Source of the DNA: Ruminococcaceae bacterium UBA3215
GTDB taxonomy: Bacteria > Bacillota > Clostridia > Oscillospirales > Ruminococcaceae
NCBI GenBank assembly: GCA_002363155.1
Contig: DEWH01000022.1
Location: 186,840 to 211,147 of the forward strand
Reading direction: 5' to 3'
DNA: 24,308 nucleotides
Shown here: positions 8,201-16,210 of the stretch, piece by piece
How positions within the stretch are numbered: position 1 is the first letter of the stretch
How the letters are laid out: every line of letters starts with the position of its first letter
The notes under the pieces: generated by a model
Database searches by the model: none
What the model saw: the letters and a program-made list of their open reading frames with translations, nothing else
Told to the model about the DNA's origin: nothing
Program-made: the position numbers and the translations under genes

Positions 8201-8224
8201 ATCTAACGCACGCGTGCGTTAGAT
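8201..8224. promoter_or_regulatory. Downstream palindromic operator
   Basis: A perfect 24-bp palindrome around the core AACGCACGCGTGCGTT. It covers the expected transcription start of the gene at 8248. Bound protein here would block transcription, which fits autorepression. Confidence 0.8.
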
Positions 8225-8247
8225 GATGTGTTAAATGAGGTGTTAAA

Positions 8248-9891
8248 ATGAATATCGGATTTAAAGAAGACCTTACAAACGAGTTCAAAAGCGATAAAAA
8301 GAAGCTTCCAGACTCAGATATAATTGATGCGGTTGTAGCCTTTACCAATACGAACGGCGGTGACCTGTATCTCGGCGTGGAGGACGACGGCGAGATCACG
8401 GGACTGCACAAGGAGCATACGGACGCAGTACAGCTTGCGGCGTTTATTGCAAACAAGACAGTGCCTCCTGTAACGGTTGATGTCGAAAAACGTGATGATA
8501 ACACATATATAAAAATCAGCGTTCCGAAGTGCAGGAGCATTGTTGCTTCGTCATCCGGAAAAATACTCCGCCGCAGGATAAAAGCCGACGGGACACCGGA
8601 AAATGTCCCGTTATATCCACATGAGATACATTCAAGGCTGTCCGATCTCAGGCTACTGGACTTTTCTGCTCAGTGCGTTCCCGATTCGGAATACAGTGAT
8701 CTTGACGATACCGAGCGTGAACGACTCCGTAATGTTATTCGTTCTTACAACGGCGAAAAGGCATTGCTGGAGCTTGACAACGAGGAACTTGACAAGGCAC
8801 TCAGGCTTGTTGATGATATAGATGGGAAACTGAAACCAACATACACGGGTATGCTGCTCATAGGGCGTCCCGACAGGCTCAGACTTCGCATACCGACTGC
8901 CGAAGCATCGTTTCAGGTCATGAACGGCACCAATGTTGTTATGAATGAATCAGTCAATCTTCCTATCCTTGCGGCATTTGAAAAGATCAGTACCTTTATG
9001 GATGCGAGAAACTCCGAGGAAGAGATAGAAATGGGCTTTTTCAGGATCTCCGTATCAGATTACAATAAACGCGCATTCAGAGAAGCTTTGGTAAACGCAT
9101 TCTGCCACAGGGATTACACAATGCTCGGCAGCGTTCGTGTGCTGCTGGACGACAACGGCTTGACGATAAGCAATCCCGGCGGTTTTATCGAGGGTGTTAC
9201 ACTGGAAAACCTTCTTACAGTCGAACCACACGGACGCAACCTCGCGCTCGCAGACGCGCTGAAAAGGATAGGACTTGCAGAGTGCACCGGACGCGGTATT
9301 GACCGTATCTTTGAAGGTTCCCTTTTATACGGCAAGCCTCTGCCCGATTATTCGGAATCCAACGATGTCATGGTAAGACTGTTTATTCCAAAGAGCCTGC
9401 CCGATCGCGATTTTACAAGGCTTATCTCCGAAGAACAGAACAGGCTTGGTCATGAGCTTCCCATAAATTCGCTGCTTGTTATGAACGATCTTAAGCGAAA
9501 CCGGCGTGCAAGCATTGCCGAGCTATCAGAAATAACTCATATCAGCGAATCCAAACTCAGGATCACTGTGGAAAATCTTGTCGAGTCCGGACTGATAGAT
9601 GCTATCGGCAGCGGACGCAGCAGATACTACACCCTTAGTGCCGATGTTTACAAGCAATCCGACAACCTGAGGGGATATGTCCGCCAGACAGGTATAGACA
9701 AGATACGGTATCCGGAGATGATATTGAAATTTGCTGAGACAAATAACGGTATTATTACAAGAAAGGACGCTGCCGACCTGCTTAGGTTGAATGTCCAGCA
9801 GGCATACAGGATATTGAAGAAAATGGCAGATGAGGGTAAGCTGATACCTGACGGTAAAGGAAAGGGCGCTTGTTATCGTATAAAAACGTAA
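8248..9891 (+). CDS. AlbA_2/HATPase_c_4 regulator with C-terminal winged helices (COG2865 type)
   Basis: The product is 547 residues. The N-terminal 125 residues fit the AlbA_2 (divergent AAA-4, Schlafen-like) fold, with the typical FKEDLTNEFK start and AFTNTNGGDLYLGVEDDG motif. Residues about 265-370 fit HATPase_c_4 (REALVNAFCHRDY, ISNPGGF, GRGIDRIF). The C-terminus holds two winged-helix units (about 405-470 and 490-547). Proteins of this kind are predicted DNA-binding regulators, often on mobile elements. GAGGT lies six bases before the ATG. Palindromes at 8107 and 8201 plus a half-site in the promoter suggest that this protein binds its own promoter, but that link is inference. Confidence 0.85.
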   Translation: MNIGFKEDLTNEFKSDKKKLPDSDIIDAVVAFTNTNGGDLYLGVEDDGEITGLHKEHTDAVQLAAFIANKTVPPVTVDVEKRDDNTYIKISVPKCRSIVASSSGKILRRRIKADGTPENVPLYPHEIHSRLSDLRLLDFSAQCVPDSEYSDLDDTERERLRNVIRSYNGEKALLELDNEELDKALRLVDDIDGKLKPTYTGMLLIGRPDRLRLRIPTAEASFQVMNGTNVVMNESVNLPILAAFEKISTFMDARNSEEEIEMGFFRISVSDYNKRAFREALVNAFCHRDYTMLGSVRVLLDDNGLTISNPGGFIEGVTLENLLTVEPHGRNLALADALKRIGLAECTGRGIDRIFEGSLLYGKPLPDYSESNDVMVRLFIPKSLPDRDFTRLISEEQNRLGHELPINSLLVMNDLKRNRRASIAELSEITHISESKLRITVENLVESGLIDAIGSGRSRYYTLSADVYKQSDNLRGYVRQTGIDKIRYPEMILKFAETNNGIITRKDAADLLRLNVQQAYRILKKMADEGKLIPDGKGKGACYRIKT

Positions 9892-9938
9892 TCTGACTAA
9901 GGCGACCGAGTTTATGACAGAAAAAAGAGGAGGAAGTT

Positions 9939-10913
9939 ATGAATAATAAAGATAGAAAAGTGTTTTGGAATACTTTATGCTCCTTGGAAGGAAGTGACAC
10001 TGCGAAAGACGCTCAATTACTTCATAATACTATAAAATATCCTCCAAAGATATATCGATTTAGAGCTGTTACCATCAATTCGCTTGAAGGCCTACGTACA
10101 AACAACATGTATTTTTCCACAGCAGATTATTACGATGACCCCTTTGATTCCTATATTTACATAGACTGGAATCTGGTTGAAAAACAAATCCATAATGGGT
10201 ATTATGATTCATCTGCGATTCAAAATATGGCAGTATGGTTTCAAGATAAATTCAACATTTCAACTGAACCAATTGTTAATTATATACACAGTATTTCATA
10301 TGGGCAATGGGTTGAATACACGAAAACAATATTGGTTATCGTAAGAAAAGAAATACAAAAAAGGCATCTCTCAATTTGCTTTGCCGAACAGTGGGATAAC
10401 GAGGTATTATGGATAAAATATGCTTCGGAGCATAAAGGATTTGCGTTGGAGTATGAAATTAATGATGATTTTCTTATGTTTAACGAGAATGGCATACAAC
10501 ATAAGTATTATCTTTATCCGATATACTATTCTAATCAAAAATATAATGCTTCAGAATACGCACTAAAAATCGCATATGAATTAATTGCATTATATTCTAA
10601 TCCTATAATACAAAATTACATTTATAACAATATACCTAAGCTAAACTGGCATTATGAACGTATTGGTTTGATCAAGCATAAATGCCATGAACATGATAAA
10701 GAGTGGAGATTACTATATCCGTTTATTATACCATCGTATGAAATCATACAAAGACCTAAAATAGAAAGAAAACCGACCAGTGTAATCCTTGGACTTCGTA
10801 TAGGTGATTCTGAGAAAAACCTGATTATTTCATTAGCAAAGGAAGCTGGAATTTCTAAAATATATCAACTTAACATAAAGGAGAACGGAAAACTAGGCAG
10901 AATCTTAATTTGA
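9939..10913 (+). CDS. DUF2971 family protein
   Basis: The 324-residue soluble product matches DUF2971 in its landmarks: YRFRAVTINSLEGLRTNNMY followed by STADYYDDPFD near residues 33-66, ICFAEQWDNEVLWIKYASEH near 145, and the basic/acidic HKCHEHDKEWRLLYPF near 245-262. The biochemical role of the family is unsettled; members are common on mobile elements and phage-like islands. AGGAGG lies upstream of the ATG. It follows the regulator gene by 47 bp and may be co-transcribed. Its base composition is much more AT-rich than its neighbours, which suggests a separate origin. Confidence 0.8.
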   Translation: MNNKDRKVFWNTLCSLEGSDTAKDAQLLHNTIKYPPKIYRFRAVTINSLEGLRTNNMYFSTADYYDDPFDSYIYIDWNLVEKQIHNGYYDSSAIQNMAVWFQDKFNISTEPIVNYIHSISYGQWVEYTKTILVIVRKEIQKRHLSICFAEQWDNEVLWIKYASEHKGFALEYEINDDFLMFNENGIQHKYYLYPIYYSNQKYNASEYALKIAYELIALYSNPIIQNYIYNNIPKLNWHYERIGLIKHKCHEHDKEWRLLYPFIIPSYEIIQRPKIERKPTSVILGLRIGDSEKNLIISLAKEAGISKIYQLNIKENGKLGRILI

Positions 10914-10939
10914 TAAAGAGCAAAAATATTTAAAAGATA

Positions 10940-10975
10940 AAACCGAAGGATCGTTAGACGACCTTCGGTTTTATG
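10940..10975 (+). terminator. Terminator after the DUF2971 gene
   Basis: AAACCGAAGG and CCTTCGGTTT arms with inner CG pairs around a short loop, ending in a T-rich tail. The reverse complement also has A/T-rich flanks, so it may work in both directions. Confidence 0.8.
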
Positions 10976-11042
10976 TATTCTTTATAAAAAACAATAGTGC
11001 AATCATTTCACATCCAAAAAAGTTCATTTCGCACCATATCGT

Positions 11043-11069
11043 TAAACTTTTCCGCGCGATTTCCGATAT
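11043..11069 (+). promoter_or_regulatory. Sigma-28-like promoter of the two-component system
   Basis: TAAACTTT, 11 bases, TCCGATAT. That is one mismatch to the SigD/FliA -35 octamer and a good -10. The overlapping TATAAT at 11068-11073 could also serve sigma-A, but no -35 box is seen at a proper distance. Confidence 0.7.
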
Positions 11070-11105
11070 AATAATAGACATAGTATTGCTTATCAGCGCA
11101 CTGAC

Positions 11106-11136
11106 GTATATCCCCCGCCAGCGGCGGGGGATATAC
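11106..11136 (+). promoter_or_regulatory. Leader hairpin with 14-bp perfect stem
   Basis: GTATATCCCCCGCC and GGCGGGGGATATAC around an AGC loop, in the untranslated leader between the promoter and the response regulator. No T run follows, so it is not a plain terminator. A similar GC-rich hairpin sits in the leader at 13337. Confidence 0.75.
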
Positions 11137-11167
11137 AAAAAGCGCATGTAAAATCGGAGATGATAAA

Positions 11168-11872
11168 ATGAGATTTGCTGTATGTGACGACGAAGCTGAG
11201 CTTCGCAGGGATATTTCGGACAGGATAGCCGCGCTGTGTCCGGGAGCGTCGGTGACGGAGTTTTCGTCGGGCGGCGAGCTTCTCGCGGGCGCGGGAGGCT
11301 TTGACATAATCTTTCTTGACATAGGAATGGACGGGCTCGATGGTATGCAGACCGCAAAAAAGCTGCGCCAGAACGGCTGCCGCGCGGCAATCATCTTCGT
11401 GACCGCGTTCGAGGACAGAGTTTTCGACGCGTTCGATGTCGGAGCGTTCAACTTTCTTGTGAAGCCCGTTTCGGCGCAGAAGTTCGCCGAAGTTCTGAAA
11501 AAGGCGATAGACAGCCGCGATACACCGCCGCCGACCGAAACGCACGACCGATATATTGCAATAAAAACAGGCGGACTCAACACCAAGCTCGCCCTGTCCG
11601 AGATAATGTACGCCGAGGTGTTCGATCGCATACTGATACTTCACACGGTCAGCGGAAAAGTCGAGTACCGCGGGCGGCTGAACGAGTTCGAGAAATGCAC
11701 CGACGAGACATTCTTCCGCACCCACCGCTCGTACCTCATCAACCTGCGCTACCTCGAAAAGTACACGTCGAGCGAGGTCACAATGGAGAACGGCGACCAC
11801 GTACTGCTCGCAAAGCAACGGTACAGCGAGCTTGTCAGGGCGTATCTGCGATTTATAAAATCGGAGGGCTGA
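11168..11872 (+). CDS. LytTR-family (AgrA-like) response regulator
   Basis: The product is 234 residues. An N-terminal receiver domain has acidic residues D7/D8, phospho-acceptor D51 (FLDIGMDG), T79 (FVTA) and K99 (LVKP). A LytTR DNA-binding domain occupies about residues 128-228 (DRYIAIKTGG, FFRTHRSYLINLRYLEKY). Phosphorylation by the adjacent sensor kinase would control transcription. GGAGA precedes the ATG. The stop is one base from the kinase start, so the two are translationally linked. LytTR proteins usually bind paired nine-base direct repeats; I could not identify a convincing pair. Confidence 0.92.
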   Translation: MRFAVCDDEAELRRDISDRIAALCPGASVTEFSSGGELLAGAGGFDIIFLDIGMDGLDGMQTAKKLRQNGCRAAIIFVTAFEDRVFDAFDVGAFNFLVKPVSAQKFAEVLKKAIDSRDTPPPTETHDRYIAIKTGGLNTKLALSEIMYAEVFDRILILHTVSGKVEYRGRLNEFEKCTDETFFRTHRSYLINLRYLEKYTSSEVTMENGDHVLLAKQRYSELVRAYLRFIKSEG

Positions 11873-11873
11873 A

Positions 11874-13241
11874 ATGTACGATTATCTTGAAATTTACACG
11901 GACATCAGCCTGACGCTGACGATGATAATTACGGTTCTGGTGTATTCCGTCGGGCTCATGCAGTTCCTACGCCCGTTCACAAAAAGCCGCCTCGCACGGT
12001 ATCTCACTGGCGCGGCGTATGCGGCGATAATGCTTGTGATGTTCTTTCTGCCGCAGGAGTTCAACAATATGGTCGCTTACGGCGCGGGAGTTGTCGGCGC
12101 GTTTGCAGTCTTCACCCTGTTCGACAGGCGGAACTACGCACAAAAGCTGTTTCTCGCGTTTTCGTTCTTTTCGGTTCGGTGGCTCACAGCAGCTGTCGGC
12201 ACGTCGATCTGGCTGAAAGTCTACGGCTGGACATGCGGTTTCGTCATTGACGCATTTTTGTACGAGCCCGAAAAACAGGTCGCAGCGTACATCGTTTACG
12301 ATGCTGTCGAGGGCTGCATAATGGCGGGAATAATGCTCCTGCTGATAACGATTTTCCACAAGGTCTATGTAAGCAAAAACGAGAAAATGACAATAAAAGA
12401 AGCGCTCCTGCTGATGCTGCCGAGCGTGGCGGGAGTGTTCAACTACCGGCTGCTACTCTATTTCAACAGCATCGACACGCGCGAGATCGACATCAGCCCC
12501 TACGACCTGATCTCATTCATTTTCTACCTCGTTTCGTACACGGCACTTGTCGCAGTCATTTATTTCTACGAGCAGATCAAAGCCGGACAGCGCCGCGAGA
12601 AGGAGGCCGCAATGCTTTCCGTGCAGACCGACAATATCCGCGACTACATCAGCGGTGCGGAGAGCCTGTACCGCGACATTCGCGCTATACGCCACGATAT
12701 GCGCAATCACCTCGCTGTGCTTGAAAGCCTGCACACGCGGGGCGAGAATGAGGCATTTGAGAGCTATCTCGCTGAGGCTCGCGAGCGTATCGGCTCCGAC
12801 AAAGGCGTAAACAGTGGCGATCCCGTGACCGACGTTATCCTCACCGAGAAGCAGAGCGAAGCCGAACGTCGCGGAATCTCGTTCGAGTGCGATTTCCACT
12901 ACCCCGACGGCTTTTCCGCGGGAGCTCTCGATATGAGCATTATCCTCAACAACGCGTTGAACAACGCTATCGAAGCAGCCGAGAAATGCCCCGAAGGCGA
13001 GCGGCGTACTGCGATAACCTCGCTGAAAAAGAAGAACGCGTTTGTGATTACCGTCACGAATACTTGCATCGGCGCTTGCTCGTCCGCGGACGGGGAGCTT
13101 CCCGAAACGACAAAACCCGACCGCTCCGAACACGGCTTCGGGCTCGTGAACATCAAAAATACCGCCGAAAAATATGGCGGCGGTATAGATATTTCCTGCG
13201 AAAACCAGCTGTTCACTCTGACGGTCATGCTGATGACGTGA
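11874..13241 (+). CDS. AgrC-like (GHKL) sensor histidine kinase
   Basis: The product is 455 residues. Six or seven hydrophobic helices fill residues 10-232, the polytopic sensor layout of AgrC/ComD kinases. A coiled linker leads to the phospho-acceptor H274 in RHDMRNHLAVL. The ATP-binding domain shows the N box LNNALNNAIEAAE (358-370) and G box GFGLVNIKNT (421-430). It would phosphorylate the response regulator encoded immediately upstream. AgrC-type sensors often detect secreted peptides, but no AgrB-like processing protein or AgrD-like precursor is visible nearby, so the signal is unknown. The RBS GGAGG lies within the end of the preceding gene. Confidence 0.9.
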   Translation: MYDYLEIYTDISLTLTMIITVLVYSVGLMQFLRPFTKSRLARYLTGAAYAAIMLVMFFLPQEFNNMVAYGAGVVGAFAVFTLFDRRNYAQKLFLAFSFFSVRWLTAAVGTSIWLKVYGWTCGFVIDAFLYEPEKQVAAYIVYDAVEGCIMAGIMLLLITIFHKVYVSKNEKMTIKEALLLMLPSVAGVFNYRLLLYFNSIDTREIDISPYDLISFIFYLVSYTALVAVIYFYEQIKAGQRREKEAAMLSVQTDNIRDYISGAESLYRDIRAIRHDMRNHLAVLESLHTRGENEAFESYLAEARERIGSDKGVNSGDPVTDVILTEKQSEAERRGISFECDFHYPDGFSAGALDMSIILNNALNNAIEAAEKCPEGERRTAITSLKKKNAFVITVTNTCIGACSSADGELPETTKPDRSEHGFGLVNIKNTAEKYGGGIDISCENQLFTLTVMLMT

Positions 13242-13278
13242 TTTCGCGTCGGAAAAAGGGCGGTTCGCGGCATTTGGC

Positions 13279-13305
13279 TTGATTTCATACGGCTTCGGTC
13301 GATAT
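13279..13305 (+). promoter_or_regulatory. Sigma-28-like promoter of the five-gene operon
   Basis: TTGA, 15 bases, GTCGATAT. The -10 and the spacing match SigD, but the -35 is weaker than at 7069 or 11043. The nine bases ATAGTATTG follow at 13322, as they do after the promoter at 11043. It lies only 38 bp after the kinase stop codon. Confidence 0.6.
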
Positions 13306-13336
13306 AATAAATGCAAGCGGTATAGTATTGTCTGAA

Positions 13337-13366
13337 GTTTTCTCCCCGCGGAGCGGGGGAGAAAAC
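13337..13366 (+). promoter_or_regulatory. Leader hairpin of the five-gene operon
   Basis: GTTTTCTCCCCGC pairs with GCGGGGGAGAAAAC with one bulged G and a GGA loop. Like the hairpin at 11106 it lies about 35 bases after the -10 box and lacks a T run. Confidence 0.7.
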
Positions 13367-13429
13367 GAGTCCAACACACTTCCGCTGCGGCATGGATTTG
13401 CCAAATCATCAAAGAAAGGATTTGATAGT

Positions 13430-13927
13430 ATGATCACAAACACAATGTCAGCGCTGATGTCGGCAGGCACGACACTCAAACAGGCTCAGGTGCAGCAGCA
13501 CGCTCTCAAAAAGGACGAGGGTCACGCGGGTATCCTCAAAGCCGAGATCGAACATTCCGTCAAGAACGATACAAGCGCAAAACAGGCTGAGCTGAAAGAG
13601 ACCGAAGAACACGCTGCCGATCTAAAATCGAAGCAGACGGACACTCTTGAAGCTGCGACTGCCGAGCTTCGCGACAACATTGACCGCGCCCGTGAAGCCG
13701 ACCGCGAGGAAGCCAAGAAAGAGGCAAAGGCAGCCGAAAAGAAGAAGTCCGAAAAGACCGAGAAAGAGAACAAGACCGGAAAACTCGGGAATGCTCCCGA
13801 GATGGACGAAAGCGTCGAGACTGACGGCGTTAAGGCAGTCACGGGAACGGAGACAGTCGAGGTCGCTCTGCCCGATGAAACTCCCGACCCGATACGCGTT
13901 CACAAGCCTATTGACATCACGGTCTGA
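13430..13927 (+). CDS. Unknown charged coiled-coil protein, operon gene 1
   Basis: The product is 165 residues starting at MITNTMSALMSAG, with AAAGGA upstream; an earlier in-frame ATG at 13328 falls in the leader hairpin region and has no RBS. It is extremely rich in Lys, Glu and Ala. Residues 25-135 are predicted as a continuous helix or coiled coil. The tail is acidic and contains VEVALPDETPDP. There is no signal peptide or membrane helix. It opens an operon of tightly spaced genes (12-26 bp gaps) under a sigma-28-like promoter. It could be a chaperone or scaffold for the following proteins; this is speculative. Confidence 0.7.
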   Translation: MITNTMSALMSAGTTLKQAQVQQHALKKDEGHAGILKAEIEHSVKNDTSAKQAELKETEEHAADLKSKQTDTLEAATAELRDNIDRAREADREEAKKEAKAAEKKKSEKTEKENKTGKLGNAPEMDESVETDGVKAVTGTETVEVALPDETPDPIRVHKPIDITV

Positions 13928-13939
13928 GGTGGTGAGTTT

Positions 13940-14476
13940 ATGGGAATGAGAATTGACAGCTCATATAACAATTATCCCGTCAGCAGAAGCCCACAGACCG
14001 ATACCACGCGCAAGTCCGCCAACGACGAGCTTTCGTATTTACAGGACAAGTTCAAGGATTACAGCTTTGTCGCCGCGAATTTCAGACAGGGTATGCGCTA
14101 CGGCTCGAACGCGACCACTAATGTTGCCATTTCTCCGCAGTTTCTGAAGAAAATGGCGAACGACCCGAAGCTCGCGGAAGAATACGAAAAAGAGATCGCA
14201 AACATGAAGTCCTGCGACCAGTGGTGCCGAGCAAACATTAGCGCTCGTGGGGATAAACTCGTCGCGGACGGCTGGGCGATAGACAAGGACGGCGGGATAA
14301 GCCGCTGGAGCATAGGCACACACGATGACCGTACGGCTCGCGTGAAGTCGCCCACAGAGTATGCAAATGAGCTGTATGAGAAGAAGAAATCAACAAAAGC
14401 AAAACCGTATCTCAAAAAGTTCAACGCAATGAGCCAAAAGCTGTCGAAAGGGTTTTTCTTCAGCGGTAAAGCGTGA
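13940..14476 (+). CDS. Unknown protein, operon gene 2 (paralogue family)
   Basis: The product is 178 residues, starting MGMRIDSSYNNYPVSRS, with a GGTGGTGAG RBS. A core near residues 35-90 reads LQDKFKDYSFVAANF, then ISPQFLKKMANDPKLAEEY. The corresponding core in the next gene is LQEKFPKMTF, then LDPKLLEKISGDPEAESEY, so the two are paralogues. The family may correspond to a Pfam domain of unknown function in motile Clostridia, but I cannot name it with certainty. There is no signal peptide. Two Cys residues (CDQWC) are close together near residue 95. Its role is unknown; I infer a flagellum-linked protein from promoter context only. Confidence 0.7.
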   Translation: MGMRIDSSYNNYPVSRSPQTDTTRKSANDELSYLQDKFKDYSFVAANFRQGMRYGSNATTNVAISPQFLKKMANDPKLAEEYEKEIANMKSCDQWCRANISARGDKLVADGWAIDKDGGISRWSIGTHDDRTARVKSPTEYANELYEKKKSTKAKPYLKKFNAMSQKLSKGFFFSGKA

Positions 14477-14502
14477 TACAGACCGCCAAGGAAGGTGATA
14501 TT

Positions 14503-15501
14503 ATGATAAGAGGGATAGACAATTATCTGGCTACATATCAATTCACCGAGCAGCCGCGGAAGCGTGCTGTAAGTGAACAACCGACCGAAAAGCCTGCTGT
14601 ACAGGATAAGATCGAGTTTTCCGACGACGCTCTGGAGCGCGGTGAACAAAGCCGAGTACAGTCTGCGGTACTCGCGTCCCTGCAAGAGAAATTCCCGAAA
14701 ATGACCTTTTCCGTGGGAACGGGTCTTATCGGCAAAAACGCCCGGAATACCGGCGATAACGCGAACCGCTGGGCGTTCACGCTCGACCCGAAGCTGCTCG
14801 AAAAGATAAGCGGCGACCCGGAAGCCGAGTCCGAGTACATACAGAAGCTCCGCGACATCGAGCGCGCAACTGCGTTTGCCGAGAGCTTTTCCAACGCGCT
14901 TGGCATGAAAACCGTGTACTGCGAGAACTACATCGACGAGGACGGGCAGCTGCACCACTCGTCCGTTCTGGTGCGCAAGGACGAGCTGAACGAGGAGCTT
15001 CGTGCGCAGGCTCGCGAGAACGCGGAGAAGATCATCGAGCGCGTCCGCGAGAAGAACGCCGGAGCTGCCGACAAGCTCGAAGAACTGCTGAACAAAGCGG
15101 ACGAGACCGGCGAGCTTGTCCTCGGTGACGATGAAATGAAGCTGTTCGGCGAGGCGGCGAAGGCTCTTGACCCCGCTCAGAATGAAGAAACTGCCGACGG
15201 CGAGGAAGAAGGCGGCGAATCCGAAAGCGTCAGCGGGAGCATGGGCATAAACGCCGCAAAGCTCGCGCGTATGCTTGCTGCCGCAAAGACACGCTCGCAA
15301 GTGCAGGCGGTAATGGACATGATACAGTCCGATCTCCGAGAGTGCGACGCGGGCAAGGAGCAAGGGCTTGACGTTGACGAGGCTTCGGTCCAAGCGGCGG
15401 AGAGCCTGTTGGAAGAAGCTAAGTCCCGTATGAGCAGCGCCGAGGACCGCGAGCCTACGCCGCAGGAGGAAATGATGTCGGCGTTAGCGTCGTTGATGTA
15501 A
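14503..15501 (+). CDS. Unknown protein, operon gene 3 (paralogue family)
   Basis: The product is 332 residues. I chose MIRGIDNYLATYQF as the start because AAGGAAGGTGA lies just upstream; an in-frame ATG at 14473 overlaps the previous gene and lacks an RBS. The N-terminal tail is short and disordered. The shared family core follows (residues about 54-115, with LQEKFPKMTFSVG and LDPKLLEKISGDP), then a beta segment (YCENYIDEDGQLHHSSVLV) shared with gene 2 (WAIDKDGGISRWSI). A long helical Glu/Ala-rich C-terminal extension is not found in gene 2. No export signal of the Sec type is present. Function unknown. Confidence 0.72.
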   Translation: MIRGIDNYLATYQFTEQPRKRAVSEQPTEKPAVQDKIEFSDDALERGEQSRVQSAVLASLQEKFPKMTFSVGTGLIGKNARNTGDNANRWAFTLDPKLLEKISGDPEAESEYIQKLRDIERATAFAESFSNALGMKTVYCENYIDEDGQLHHSSVLVRKDELNEELRAQARENAEKIIERVREKNAGAADKLEELLNKADETGELVLGDDEMKLFGEAAKALDPAQNEETADGEEEGGESESVSGSMGINAAKLARMLAAAKTRSQVQAVMDMIQSDLRECDAGKEQGLDVDEASVQAAESLLEEAKSRMSSAEDREPTPQEEMMSALASLM

Positions 15502-15515
15502 AAGGAGATGTTCCC

Positions 15516-16196
15516 GTGAGCAATACTATGTACATATCTGCACAGACCGCGTATCTGAAAGCGTTTACCGAGAGCATAGCTCCGGCAAAATCAGCAGTAA
15601 CGGGATTTGCGGCTGCGCTCGACAGTTGTATGAGCGAACAATCGCTTGAAGACTACAAGGCATATATCAAGGAGCGCGTGTCCTCGCTCGTCCTGCACCC
15701 GACGCAGTTCGGCGACACCTACGCCGTGAGCATATCCGATGCAGGTTATCGGGCAATGCAGGCTGACCCGCAGTACGAAAAGTGGGTGCTTGACCAGATA
15801 CACAGCGCATTCTCGGTGGAAGTACCCTCGTGGCTGCGGCAGCTCGGCGGCAACCAATACCACACTCTTCAATTCGGCAGTAAGCCCGAGCAGTTCCGGC
15901 AGGACACTTACTCAACGGGTGAAGGTGCGCTGAAAAAAGAAGAAAAGGAAGAATACTGGAAACAGCTTAAAGAGATAAGGGACAAGCGGCGGGAAGAGTT
16001 TGAGAAAATGCTCAAAAAGAAGCGTATCGCGCTTGCACAGGCACAGGCTCTCGCATTGGAACGACGGCTCGCGTTTGCGGATATGATCGAGACGGACACC
16101 GATATTCCCGATGCTATGAGCTACGCCGAGGCGAATGTCAGCGAGGTCTCGCCGATACTATTCATTGATATTTCCGAAATAATAGCAATGATGTAA
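15516..16196 (+). CDS. Unknown protein, operon gene 4 (diverged paralogue)
   Basis: The product is 226 residues with a GTG start at 15516, supported by AAAGGAGATG. Residues 45-90 (YIKERVSSLVLHP, then YAVSISDAGYRAMQADPQYEKWVL) fit the DP-containing core of genes 2 and 3, though more diverged. A coiled region rich in Lys, Glu and Arg (residues 130-185) resembles the helical extension of gene 3. The C-terminus ends in a hydrophobic stretch (ILFIDISEIIAMM). There is no N-terminal signal peptide. Function unknown; likely works with its neighbours. Confidence 0.68.
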   Translation: MSNTMYISAQTAYLKAFTESIAPAKSAVTGFAAALDSCMSEQSLEDYKAYIKERVSSLVLHPTQFGDTYAVSISDAGYRAMQADPQYEKWVLDQIHSAFSVEVPSWLRQLGGNQYHTLQFGSKPEQFRQDTYSTGEGALKKEEKEEYWKQLKEIRDKRREEFEKMLKKKRIALAQAQALALERRLAFADMIETDTDIPDAMSYAEANVSEVSPILFIDISEIIAMM

Positions 16197-16210
16197 AGGG
16201 AGGTGAAAGC

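Noticed and set aside
11020..11069. LytTR nine-base direct repeats at the promoters
   Set aside because: Short matches such as GGCTT near 13276 and 13291 are not at the usual 21-22 bp spacing.
14098..15393. 431-residue minus-strand open frame across the five-gene operon
   Set aside because: It crosses three well-supported plus-strand genes with good RBSs, and its sequence is a low-quality antisense translation.
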